From positions 43,772,881-43,836,880 of the forward strand of contig NC_060252.1 in assembly GCF_921293095.1 (NCBI RefSeq): a DNA stretch of 64,000 nucleotides, written 5' to 3'. Position 1 is the first letter of the stretch; every line of letters begins with the position of its first letter. This document shows, piece by piece, positions 34,851 through 45,777 of this stretch. Below the pieces are notes generated by a model. That model ran no database searches, was not told the DNA's origin, and saw only the letters and a program-made list of their open reading frames with translations. The translations under genes and the position numbers were made by a program. Origin of the DNA: Ischnura elegans (lineage: Eukaryota > Arthropoda > Insecta > Odonata > Coenagrionidae).

Positions 34851-36714
34851 CTCCCCCCCCCCTCCTCCTACAATTACCACATTGCCAAAATAACATATAC
34901 ATGTACGTAGATACTAATCACGATATTTGGTCGGGATTACATGTTTTTTGAACATTGTGTAAATTTAAAATGCTAAGGATACGGGCTTCGCCTATTCGTT
35001 GGGTGCAAAGACTTTTTTCCGGAATTTTACCATGCATATACTTCAATTTCAAAGGAACATATATTCTATCCTAAGCACATAACATTTTTCCAAATGATAT
35101 ATTTAGTAAATAGAGGCCCTGCTGATCAATGTTTAACTGATGTTCAATAACAAATATTTTGAAAATTGATATTTCAATTTTTTTTCTCAATACTCAATCT
35201 TTAAGTAAAACCTCCTGGTTTAAATTCCCTTATTTCCTACTAGAAAAAATAATTGTTACAAGTGGGGAAAAAATCCACACTATACACATTTTTGAAAGAT
35301 GAAAGTCTCAATTGGCGAACTGCTGTGAAGATATTACACGTTGAAAGGAATGAAATAGATTTGAACTTATATTTTAAATTTGAAACACAGCGGACAGTTA
35401 GGCAATATTTAATTTTGATTTCTAAATAAATCTTCATTATTATCATTGAATTGATTCAGGATATATTGATGAGTATTAGTCTACTTTTAGAGGATTATAA
35501 TTATGGTAAAAATCCAAAAATTTCAATACCTATAATATGACATTCCAAATTTAAACATAAAAAACGATAAACATTTAAGCACTAGAAGAATTGCAATTAA
35601 ATATCGCTTTGCCATGCCAGCGAGTGACCCTTCATTATATTTATATAAGATTAATTATGGGAAATGCCTATTGGAAAAAACACACTTTTGAGTGGCAATA
35701 GAATTTCTGGAACAAAGTTCACTTTGGGGAGACTCTGAAATACCAGAGTGGAGCAGCATTATAACAATTCCCTCTGTTCCGGGGAGCTTCAAAATACCAC
35801 TCCTCCAGAGTACTCCACTTCGAATTCACTCCGACATGCTCCACTCCACACCGGCCCGAGCGGAGCACCTCGGAGCAACAATGAAAATTCACTCCACTCC
35901 TCTGCTGCTCCAGGTCCCTGGTTTCCACTCGAAATATCATTGATCTAAGCAAAAATACCTTGAGAGTGAAATTTTATGCCAAAACCAAGGCCAGTATGAG
36001 TTGAGTCTTCATGTAAAGTACGTAGTCTCCCTTTCAATAATATGGTTAGATGAAATGAAGCCAAAAAATTAAGTCACACTCAAAAGTGCATTGTCGAGCA
36101 TTAAAGGAAAAAATTACTCATCAGAAAATGGGGCAAGCATTTTTTTGAAAATGTATATGTTACCAGTAATTTTATCAAATATAACTTTTTTCAGAATTCC
36201 ATTCATTTTTAACAATTTAACTAACGTTCCCACTCTTAAGCTGGAGCCTTCTTCAGAGTCACTTCCGATACTGAAGAAGTCTTCAGGACAATAGGGGAAA
36301 GATCAAACAAAGTGATAAAAAATACATTGAATATATACCAAAGAAAGAAGTTTATGCATTTGCAATTGTGGCGGAGCTCTTAGTTTAGAGCACCACCAGA
36401 AAGGACAGATACTAGTCTGAGGTCGTGGCCCTGGGACCCTGAGGTCCCTGCCGATATCACCAGGGTATGCGGAGGCCTGCACCAGGAAGACATTGCGAGA
36501 AAGAGATGCTCACAAAAAGGCAACAAAGAAAGACTTCAGCGCAATAGAGGATAGTACAATGAGATACATTTACATCTGTATCATTTGTCATCAGAATAAA
36601 CGGGGTTGAATTTACTTTCGTGTAATTTATTGAAGTGAGGTTAAGTGCCGAATTATCAAGCCCCCCTTCAGTTATCAATGGCTGATGAAAGCTTCAATCA
36701 TTTATTAATTTTAA
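34851..36714. other. No recognisable gene; mostly AT-rich
   Basis: Includes the GGAGTG-rich repeat at 35690-35945. Otherwise short frames only. Confidence 0.4.
35690..35945. repeat. ACTCC/GGAGTG-rich repeat
   Basis: ACTCC, CTCCAC and their complements recur many times (CCACTTCGAATTCACTCCG, CTCCACTCCACACC, CGGAGCACCTCGGAGC) over 250 bp. The order is irregular rather than strictly tandem, as in subterminal repeat clusters of DNA transposons. Several overlapping frames arise only from this composition. Confidence 0.5.
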
Positions 36715-36927
36715 GTGTTACTCAGGGGTGGATTTAGCATCAAATTTGGGGTGTTGGTCGTGACCTGGGTCTGGGGAGTATGGAAGAGAGAGCGCCATTT
36801 TTACAGTAGGGAGTGCTACGCTCCACGATAAATACAACTCAAACTTCCCTCACTATAGGGACTTGCAGCCATGCATTTGCATATACACCCCTTATACTCC
36901 TTTACAAGGATACAAAAACTGTTAAAC

Positions 36928-37554
36928 CAGGGTTCCCACTCTGACTACATTATTAAATTCACGGTTTTTTCCAGGTTTTCACGGTCTAAATGTCATCAAA
37001 TTCACGGTTTGTAGGTAAAGCATTTTAGGCAGAAATATTGATCATGCAACAATCATCGGCCGCACGTTAACTAAAAATTTAACAAACCCAACAGATGCCT
37101 TGAATGCAAACGCAGCAATGACAGTGCTATCTCTTATGAAGCCACCTATAGTTAGCAAAATTCAGGTCCGGCGAAAGGGTGTGAGTGGGAAAAAGGAGAG
37201 AGCGGGGTGGCAGGGAAGTGAAGAAGTGCCTGATTTTTTGCCAGGGTTAACGTCTTCCAATCGCAGGTATAAGGTCAATGTGCTGTCATGGCACAGGGAC
37301 CAATTAATAGTTGCGTTTTCGAATACACGTGAGCAAGTTAATGGCTGGACAGTATCTGCACTTGACTCGGCCTTGAAACAGGATCGAAATATCCATTTTT
37401 CTTTAATTCCGTCTAACGTAGTTCTATAATCAAATTTGAGAGATTTTTAAGGTTTTATGACGAAATTAACGGCTATTTCCAGGTTTTTTCACCATAGACA
37501 AAATTCACGGCTTATTCACGGTTTTAAGGTTTTCACTGTTGAGTGGGAAACCTG
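36928..37554. mobile_element. Nested element with CAGGGTTCCCACTC ends
   Basis: Ends are CAGGGTTCCCACTC and, inverted, CAGGTTTCCCACTC; TAAAC flanks both sides. Near both ends are repeats of TTCACGG and CCAGGTTTT. The enclosed 109-codon frame (37100-37429) resembles no protein that I recognise. The 5-bp flanking repeat leaves the superfamily open; hAT-like is the best guess. Confidence 0.7.
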
Positions 37555-37621
37555 TAAACTAATAAAAATAAAATTTTTTTGATAAAATTCAGGGGGGTCA
37601 TGACCCCTGTGACCTCCCCAC

Positions 37622-37932
37622 TATATCCACCCATGGTAAGGTATGGTATTTTGGGGAGGCGACCAACAACCGAGGTCATTTGCCATGAGGGAAGGGGTAG
37701 GTAAGGAAGGGTGGAGAGAAATCCCGTCATCGGCATTAGCCTGCTCTTAACGAAAGGTGCCAAGGGGACCACGGCTTAACATCCCATCCGACCGAGTGCT
37801 GTCCTTGAAATGTCCTCCACACAACACTCAAGCAGAGATCGGGCACTCTGAAAATTCTCTGCCACGGCTGGGATTTGAACCCGAGCCCACTGGGTGGGAA
37901 GCTAACACTCTCGCCACCACACCAGCCTGATC
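37622..37932 (-). repeat. tRNA-derived SINE, second family (copy 1)
   Basis: The minus strand starts GGTGTGGTGGCGAGAGTGTT. A tRNA-like segment with CCCACCCAGTGGG and a B box (GGGTTCAAATCCCAGC) follows, then a body of about 200 bp ending in an ATACCATACCTTACC tail. It is inserted near the right end of the hAT element, with ATCCAC-type sequence on both sides. Its head differs from that of the tRNA-Gly(GCC) SINE above. Confidence 0.8.
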
Positions 37933-38346
37933 CACTCCACCCCTGGTGTTACCTTTATTTTGTTGAATCACATCATTACCAGAAACATTTATTTTTATTC
38001 CGAATTTACTGAGGTTCATGATACTAGATAGGGTAGATTTAGGCCTTTAAATCAAATTGGGTGAATCCCTTAGGTACAACAAACAAAAATCCTCAAATGT
38101 GAGGTAGCCCATGGAAAAGAACGGGTCTGAAATGCAACCTGGATGTGTGAATTGACATGCCTGCGGTTTACTCTGGGGTGAGCTCTAAATCTTATTCTCA
38201 AGCACCAGCTAATCTACAGGTTGAAATTATAGTCATTGAACAAAAGGTTTCATACCTATAAGATATGACTTTGTCAGCATTGAAGATTAGAAAATTCATC
38301 AGAACCCCCTCTTGAATCTACGGTGATCTGACCAGTGACCCATGTC

Positions 38347-38634
38347 CAGGCCCGTGCTGGGCCACCGGGACGTATCCCAGTGTGCCCTCCAGCCTGAAAA
38401 TCTTTGGCACCCTCCTGTTCCGAAACCGATAACTTTTTCAGCCAGAAAACCAAAATTGAGTAGTTAACTTGATTGTAATGATCTCTCATTTAACATCATA
38501 ATTAGCACCGTCTTGTATGAATGAAACAATTTATAAATACCCCCACATCTCCCAGTAGTCCTCCCCCTGCATAGTGGTGGCACTCTCCGGCCATGTCCGT
38601 TCACCGCCCTGAGATGGGGTCCAGCACAGGCCTG
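38347..38634. mobile_element. 288-bp hAT MITE with perfect 8-bp TSD
   Basis: Termini are CAGGCCCGTGCTGGGCC and, inverted, CAGGCCTGTGCTGGACC. CCCATGTC occurs exactly on both sides (38339-38346 and 38635-38642). A truncated copy with the same interior (TCTTTGG..CCCTCCTGTTCC, AACACCGTCTTG-like) is at 52956-53271. Confidence 0.92.
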
Positions 38635-38730
38635 CCCATGTCCTTCACATAGAGGATTAGCACCATAGGTGAAGCATAGGAGCCACAATATCCAAATCTG
38701 GTCCTGGTACAAGAAACACCCAGTATGCAT

Positions 38731-38960
38731 AGCAAGGTTTTTGGGTTGTCCTCCCATGTTGATTCATCTGCTGCAATGACAGTTTCACCGGCATTGCAGC
38801 AGGCATCTTCAGGTCTGAAGCTTTAGACTTCACTTCAGACCTGAAGCTGCTAGCAACAACGCCGGCGAAACTGTCATCATGTAGATGAATCGATGAGGAG
38901 AACAACCCATAAACCTTGCTGAGCCCACTGCACCACTCTGCGGAAGCCTACATCAACACA
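38731..38960. mobile_element. Fold-back element, family F (copy 2)
   Basis: Arms of about 80 bp run from AGCAAGGTTTTTGGGTTG to, inverted, AGCAAGGTTTATGGGTTG. Each arm has TGACAGTTTC(A/G)CCGGC(A/G)TTG. The centre reads CTTCAGGTCTGAAG, then CTTCAGACCTGAAG. The 3' flank GCACCACTCTGCGGAAGCCT matches the copy at 13266-13490. Confidence 0.75.
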
Positions 38961-39019
38961 CTAACAATACATAAAATTGGGCTTGTCCTCTAAACTTAAT
39001 TAAGTGTAGATTGTAACTT

Positions 39020-39570
39020 TTCCAAGCATCAACATGGTTTTAGCAGAGGTAGCTCAACAGCTAAAGCCCTACATGAATTCATCACCTAAGTACTTCATGC
39101 AATTCATAAAAATAATTTGCCAATAGGGGTATACTTTGATCTTATGAAGGCTTTTGATATTGTCAACCATGGAGTCCTACTGGAAAAACTAAATAAATAT
39201 GGGATATCGGGTATAGCTAATAAATAGTTTCATTCGCATCAACAGGAAAGATTTCAGTTGATTGAACTTTCTCATTTTGATTCGTCGACAAACTTAAGGC
39301 TAAATTTTCAGTCTGCTAAAAGAGCAATGAAATCTGGCGTCCCCCAGGGCTCGATACTCGGGCCCCTACTTTTTTTATTGTATACAAACGAATTACCATG
39401 CTGTGTCTGAGAAGCTGAAATTGTTTTATAAGCAGACAACACTAGTATTTTAAGTCAAAGGACAACTCCTGCGTCATTACAATGCAAAATAAATTCTACT
39501 ATGAAGTCTTTTCAAAATTGGTTGCATGAAAATCTGTCGGCCATAAACGTCCAAAAATCTGGGCGCCTAA
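39020..39570 (+). mobile_element. LINE reverse transcriptase fragment (jockey/CR1 group), degenerate
   Basis: Reads HQHGFSRGSSTAKALHEF, then [45 protein letters not shown], and ADNTSI where intact elements have ADDT. These are RT motifs 1-5 in order. Internal stops and the changed catalytic site show that it is dead. Confidence 0.82.
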
Positions 39571-40753
39571 ATTTAATTCCCCATTTATAAATCATAGATG
39601 TAAATCATAATCATTTCCACATTTCTTTATTCTAACCCAATAACTGCCAAATTAACACAAAGGAACTCATACTGAATAGCTATTCACTCCTTGAAAAAAC
39701 TTATCTTCTAATGGTGAATCCTGACCAGTTGATGGATTTCAACAGTAACTGGGGATATTGACCTTATCAAGTTTTTTTTCCTGATAGAATACCACGTTTG
39801 ATTTACCAATAAACCATGCCTCTTTGTAAAAGACGAGCAGCTTAAAAAAAGGTGTCGCATGAAATACCCAGTAACGGAATCGAAATGACGGCATCGATCT
39901 TTTATACTCATTGGTCACTAGCAAAGAATATATACACTTACATCTACTGACACTCACCATCAGCAACACGATCAACAAATGTCTCCATTGATGGAGCGCC
40001 GTTGCATCGGCAAATTTCGGTAACCGATATCATTCAGCCCGAAATTTCTTTTGCTAACTAACTCATGGGTTTCACTAGCACTTCGTTACAGAGACAGACT
40101 TCCTTGTAGCGCATTAAAAACAGAAATTAATACTGTTAATACGAACACACGACGGACACGGTAAAATTACCGCCAAACGAAATGAAATAGGTCGACATTG
40201 GTATTCGATTGATTCGATATATCGATGGTTTCCTGTCTATCGACTGAACCACATCCCGCGATGGATGAAGGAACGAATGGAGTTGCCAATCCTCCAGAGG
40301 ACATAAATTAATTTCATGCTCGTTCGTTAATGACGCAATCATAAGTATTGATGTTAATCATGCCTTGGATTGCATTCAAAATGATTCATTCGTGAGCACG
40401 GGTCACGAAAATTAGATCATCAATTAAGATGGCGTATTTCCTAAATCCAACTATCCCAATATTCAGGGTTCATACGTCGATTTACGGAAATAACTGGCGT
40501 GAACTAAGAAAAATTGATGAGTTAGTAAGAAAAATTCTCAAAATATAAATAAAAATCAACGTTGCCAATGAATGACTCAGGGAAAGGTAAAAACATATGG
40601 CTTTAGTCCGAGCACATGTCTCGCAGTCGAATGGGAGAGGTTCGGCGCTTCGTGAGGTCAGTCACGTAGGAAATTCGTGGTAAGGGGGTTGGAATATAAA
40701 GATATGCCTTTTACCAATTGTTAGCATAGTCAGAGTTCCTTTATACTGATGTG
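39571..40753. other. No recognisable gene
   Basis: Short frames only. A segment at 40273-40340 (AATGGAGTTGCCAA.., GCTCGTTCGTTA.TGAC) recurs at 42127-42192, so a dispersed repeat is present. Confidence 0.4.
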
Positions 40754-41010
40754 CAGGACCAGATTTAGGTTGTGGGTGGCTTGGAGCCCATTTTGGTGAG
40801 AGACCCACTGTTTCAAGGTGGTGCAAATTTTGTAACGTAATAACAAGAAATTCAAGTAACAAAATTGCTCATTTATATTAAGGTTAATGATGACGACCGA
40901 AAATCAACCCAGCTTCACATATGTTAGATTTTTCTTTTTTTTTTTAAGATTTACCTCTACATTGGGGGAAGGCACCTTATGCTTGGTGGGTTGCCCAGGG
41001 CCCCGGCCTG
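40754..41010. mobile_element. hAT MITE, CAGGGCC family (short copy)
   Basis: Starts CAGGACCAGATTTAGGTTG and ends, inverted, CAGGCCGGGGCCCTGGGC. It matches, in reverse orientation, the two arms of the element at 46042-46770. The flanks CTGATGTG and TTGATTTT are a weak duplication (5 of 8). This copy lacks the LTR found in the other one. Confidence 0.75.
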
Positions 41011-41848
41011 TTGATTTTTATAATTTCTACACTCCAGCAGTCTACAGGACATAAACACGTAGCTCAACCCGGTGAAGTTAAAACACAGGAGAATAGCTAA
41101 TTTTGTCTCTCTTGTCTTTGAAGCTACTCTCATGGAGCTTGAATTTTATTTTTAACAGGGAGAGTGGTAGATATATCTACGATTACATATATGTAATCGT
41201 GGGGCATTGCCCCAAGAAAAGACATGTACATATATGGGTCTCAGTTTAGATAAGTTTACCAATAAATAGAGAAAAACAGATTAACTGTTTGTGTTAGAAA
41301 GTGCATCACAATGTACTACCCCTTTCACTGCTGCGGAAGTACCTGGTACGTTCGCACGGCAGGCTGCTGTGAACATACATTTTCTTCCTCCTTGCAATGT
41401 GCTCAGCACTTTCGAGAGGGGTAGGATTTCGAAGGTTGAGCAGCAGCAAAAGGGTTGATCAGCGATGATCGTAAATTTCATAAGAACTTTTTATTGACCA
41501 TAGGGCGATTTGCAATGCGTTGGTCAAAGAAAGCATTACCTATTTTACTAAGCACCCCTATTACTAACACACTTTGCCTTATCCTGAATGTGAATGGTGC
41601 CACCTCCAATATATTCCAATCTTGGGGAGGTATTACGAGGAGCATCATAAAAGGTGATAGGATGGGGAGAGCAACTCCCTGTAAGTGTATCACCACACCA
41701 TGCCATCAAATTTATGGCACAGCCAATGGTGACACTACAGTTGAGTATGAGATATCCCTTACACTGTAGTCCCTTTATCAGACAATAACCATAAAATAAG
41801 GGAAATAAATTCGAGAATGGAAAGGTTTTTCAATTCATTCATCCTGAG
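41011..41848. other. No recognisable gene
   Basis: Contains a perfect 20-bp palindrome CGATTACATATATGTAATCG at 41178-41197. A block at 41793-41848 recurs at 42361-42413. The 104-codon frame at 41455-41769 is not recognised. Confidence 0.4.
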
Positions 41849-42065
41849 CAGGGGCGCAGCGAGGAATTAAGGCTAGGGGGGGTTTCAGGCGCAACTAATA
41901 CTGGGGTACTTGGGATATTGCATACCCACTAGGGTCATTGGGAGGTGCGGAGGCCTTTTGCTGGAAAAAAATTAAGATAAATGGTTCAAAATGGTGATTT
42001 TTACGGCCTTCTGAGGGATATTTTATTAATCCTCACACTATTCTATAAGTAATATTAATCCAATT
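41849..42065. mobile_element. GCGCAGC MITE, copy 1 (truncated at 3')
   Basis: Starts CAGGGGCGCAGCGAGGAATT, continues AAGGCTAGGGGGG and ends at ATTAATCCAATTAA. The full copy at 57368-57643 continues past that point. It interrupts one of two local direct repeats; the uninterrupted one is at 42361-42480. Confidence 0.7.
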
Positions 42066-42571
42066 AAAGGCCACAACAACATATACCAAGATATAAAAAA
42101 TGGTCTAAAGGTCTAATAGTATGAACAAATGGAGTTGCCAACTCTCCTAGGCTAGTAAAATTATTTTTGCTCGTTCGTTAGTAACACAATTTGACTGTAA
42201 AAGCAATCTCATAACACAAGCTTGACAGTACACTCATCATTGGCAGCACCATGAATTTGATGGTATTGTGCAGTAGTGCATTGACGGTGAGTTGCATCGA
42301 CGGTGAGTTGACAGTCAATTTTGAGAGACCCAACACCCTGTAGTAAATCATACAATGAGCATAAAATAAGGGAAATAAAATCGAGAATAAAAAGGTTTTT
42401 TAAATTAATTCTTTGTGAGAACGATAAAAGGCCATAGCAGAATTCACAATGATATAAAAAATGGTCTAAAGGCCTAAAAGGAGGGGGTAGAGAAAAGGAT
42501 ATAAAAGGAAGGATTGAAAGGAGAGAAGGCAAATGACAAGGTTGAGGAGGATATGAAGGAGGATGGGGATA

Positions 42572-42613
42572 TAACCTTCCTCCACCTCCTCAACCTAGGT
42601 TGGAGGAGGTGGA
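42572..42613. repeat. Near-perfect palindrome centred on CCTAGG
   Basis: CCTCCACCTCCTCAACCTAG is followed by its near-exact inverse, making a potential cruciform in a strongly purine/pyrimidine-biased stretch (42530-42655). Confidence 0.6.
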
Positions 42614-42797
42614 GGGGCGAGGCTGAGGAGGGGGTCAAGGAGGAGAAGACACTCAATTTCAATAAGTTCTCATTCAATTTCCATGGGTATCAGCATCCAT
42701 TAACATCCATTTGATAACACACTGTCCCTTTCCTTAAGAAGTCACTAAGCTACATCGGTTGATGGGTAGAGCAAAGAGTAACAATCTGCCATATCTT

Positions 42798-43236
42798 TTA
42801 CAACTGATAACTTTAGAGGATAAAATAAAATGGTTAACTTCCATACACTTTTTTATTAACAAACTACCGACCCGGTTTCGATACGTAGTGTCATTATCAA
42901 GGTGACACTACGTGTCGAAACCGGGTCGGTAGTTTGTTAATAAAAAAGTGTGTGGAAGTTAACCATTTTATTTTATCCTCATGAATATAAAACATTTCCA
43001 CTATATATCGCCGGACACTGTGAATTATGATAACTTCAGGCTTTACTTTGTGAGACCTCTCCTTATTGGAAATAAAGGAATATAACTTTGTAAGGTTCAC
43101 TATTACATATATTAATATGGGCACGACCCCGGATGTAAGATCAGTCACCTGAAGATGTAACTACCTTACGAAACCTGGGTCGTGCCCATATTAATATAAT
43201 AGTGAACCTTACAAAATTTTATTTCTTTATTTCCAA
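42798..43236. mobile_element. Double-hairpin insertion with 11-bp flanking repeat
   Basis: Two long hairpins sit side by side, 42816-42980 and 43065-43237, with arms of about 80 bp each. TGCCATATCTT flanks the pair at 42787-42797 and 43237-43247. The inner parts of the hairpins read CGACCCGGTTTCGATACG and CGAAACCTGGGTCGTGCC. There is no coding capacity. Confidence 0.7.
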
Positions 43237-43247
43237 TGCCATATCTT

Positions 43248-44306
43248 CGTTCTGCCCCTAGAACGTTCACTTCTGCCTTGGTCATGATGACTGAAACACA
43301 TACTTCAACTTCACGCCACTTCAGTCATAATGGCTGAAGAGTGAGTCACATTTTTGGCCTCTCATAGCACTCCATTGGTAACAGCTACTTCGGTGTCATA
43401 TACATAACATGACCAATACGGCGCGCATAGCCAAGTGCACACTAAAACTCAAATGGAAACTCTCCAATAAGTAAAGCAAGAGGAAAAAGAATAACACTTT
43501 GGCACAATAGGTGAATTCATTTAAAAATTCAGGGATGGGAACATGCTAGATGCTCACTGGTGGGATGCCACGGACAACCAGCCTATAAGCCCATCACCCA
43601 AGCACTCAGCATTAATCAGCCCTAAGGACAATGGAAAATTATTCCATCGAAACATTGGCAGAAATGGAGAGCCTGACCTAGTTGAATTCCCAAGAAATAT
43701 TTATCACAAGAGTTAGCCATTACAGCATCAAATTCCTATATGTACTTTTCATTTTGGTATACTTACATTTGATTCCATCTGCCACCAAATCATGTTGAAA
43801 AAACAAATCCATAATTCTATCTCCTTTGCCTCTGGCCAACATGTATGTAGTTATAAGTACACAGAAAGAATCCAGATCATGAAAATTGGGTATGAAAGTC
43901 ACAGATAGAAATATTACTTCATCTTACCTTTGTGGCAAAGAAAAGATGCAAGTGCATGATTAATCTGACTACTGGGCCACTAGGCAGGTAGAATGAGTGC
44001 ACACTGTCCCTCTGGTAAAAACAAAAGATAATATTTCAGCATCATGCGAACCAAATGAATATCTTATTTATTGAAATGGATAGTTTTCCCATGTATGCAA
44101 CTCAAACAAAAATCACCATTACAGGTAACTGGCATTCCACCAAAACTTGACCCAGAGCAAACTTCTGGTTACATGTCTGAGAGTGGGGTGTGACCTGAGA
44201 TTTGAATCTGAAACCCTTCAGTCATCAGCCAAAGTCAATTTAGCTACCATACTCCCCAAATTATGGATATCTTTCACTAAACATGAAAAGAAAATGCAAG
44301 CTAAAA
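43248..44306. other. No recognisable gene
   Basis: Short frames, no recognised repeat. Confidence 0.4.
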
Positions 44307-44479
44307 TACCGTATGTGTCTGAATATAGTCCCCCCTTTTTTTCCATAATTGCCTGTGGTAAAAGTAAAGGGGGGGACTATATTCAAACACATTTTTTTAA
44401 CTTTTCCCGAAACTGAAGCGTCAAAATTAGGGGGGGGGGACTATATTCAGAGGGGGACTATATTCGGAGAAATACGGTA
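44307..44479. mobile_element. MITE with TA flanks (CCGTAT ends)
   Basis: Ends are TACCGTATGTGTCTGAATAT and, inverted, TACCGTATTTCTCCGAATAT, followed by AGTCCCCC in both arms. The flanking TA is compatible with a Tc1/mariner-type insertion. The interior has G runs and a third ACTATATTC unit. Confidence 0.7.
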
Positions 44480-44586
44480 ATTTAGGGACAGTGAGGGAAA
44501 GAAGTACAATATGTGCCTTCAAAGTCACATAATGTCCTTCCTTTCATTCAAATATTTTGTACAAAAGTACTGATTTGCCAAATCCT

Positions 44587-44685
44587 CCCTTAGTGAAAAA
44601 AACTGTTGAAAATTTCAACAGTTAATTGGGACCACAGTTGAATCCAAGCGTAACTGTTAAAATCCAACAGTTTTTTCGCTAAGGG
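44587..44685. mobile_element. 99-bp fold-back MITE
   Basis: Left arm CCCTTAGTGAAAAAAACTGT and right arm, inverted, CCCTTAGCGAAAAAACTGTT, each continuing into a second internal AACTGTT repeat. No clear target duplication was found. Confidence 0.6.
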
Positions 44686-44943
44686 TTGAACTGTGCGCAA
44701 ACAAATTTTATGATATTTAGTCACAAATTTCATAAAATCACTGTAAACTCCCACCGTGCACAACCCCTTTTCGCACAGTTTTGAAATGAGTTTGTTACAT
44801 GCGGGTGCCTTTTATACATATTTGATGGTCATGGCATCCAGGGGTATTTTTGGTGGCCTTTTTATGTGCACCAGGTGTCACACTGATGGTCTGGATCGTG
44901 CAAAATGGTCACTTATATTTGAAAACTAGGTTCCATAAATTAA

Positions 44944-45777
44944 CCCTTTCAAGACGGCGGAGTTTTCGTCTTAGCATGACTCCTGCACTGAGCCCCAAGA
45001 GACTCTTCTTTCTCGTGGTACGGAGCATTTTTGGAGGGCATTCGTTAAGAAGGGTATCGCTGAACCTTTTTCGACCCCTATACGCAGGGACTTTGCATTA
45101 TCTCGGACTCCAAGAGTAGTTGTGCTCCCTCCTTTCCGGGTTTACGACCATACTTGCGGCATTGGTTCGCGGTCAACTTATGTATTGCTTATATGTATTT
45201 AGCAAATGGATAATTGTTGCTTGCACGTAAATTACAGCCTTTGAATTAAATTCGTCATTTTTATCTGAGCATTGTCAAATTTTAAACGAAGTTCTAAGGC
45301 CATTATTAATGCATTTAACGCAGCAACAATTTCCATGTTGATGTTTATACATAACTCGAGATATAAGTTAATATTTGTCGTAGAATTTCGTTTAAAAATT
45401 GTAAACGATCCTCAAAAGACAAATAATTCAATTCTTAGTGTATATTTCTTGAGAAATGAACAAATATTTATTTCGAAAATTGACTATATAAACAATTGAA
45501 TGACCGCTGTCCCGTACCGCTGAGAGGGGTTCTAAAAGACGAAGGGTCCGGGTACCTGCTCCCGGATTCCGAGGGTTAATCCTAAACCCCGAAGCGTTGG
45601 GTCCCGAGACAAAGACATTGTAAACCCACGACCATCCTAAAAGGGGGGGAGCTAGAAAACGTATATATACGGCTTTCGATCTCCTGGCCGGGAAAATCTC
45701 ACACGTATATATATGCCCGTCGTCTCCCGGGTCAGGAAACGTCCACACGTATATATATGTGTACAGTAGGGAAAAGG
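44944..45777. mobile_element. piggyBac-like non-autonomous element
   Basis: TTAA flanks both ends (44940-44943 and 45778-45781). The termini are CCCTTTCAAGACGG and, inverted, CCTTTTCCCTACTG. TTAA target duplication with CCCTTT-type ends is the piggyBac signature. The element is 834 bp with no transposase. The right part is GC-rich and contains three ACGTATATATA repeats (45660-45760). Confidence 0.75.

Larger units (their letters stand above)
36723..37945. mobile_element. hAT element carrying two nested insertions
   Basis: Termini are CAGGGGTGGATTTAGCA and, inverted, CAGGGGTGGAGTGG. The flanks are GTGTTACT (36715-36722) and GTGTTACC (37946-37953), 7 of 8 identical. The interior holds the element at 36928-37554 and, near the right end, the SINE at 37622-37932. 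Confidence 0.82.

Noticed and set aside
37100-37429. 109-codon frame inside the nested DNA element
   Set aside because: No recognised domain and located in a non-autonomous transposon; probably chance.
43065-43237. Canonical hammerhead ribozyme in the second hairpin
   Set aside because: CTGAAGA and GAAA are present with a stem II, but stem I is lacking and an extra base precedes stem II; kept only as a hypothesis.
45272-45499. 75-codon frame in the piggyBac-like element as transposase
   Set aside because: Too short, AT-rich and without the piggyBac catalytic Asp context.
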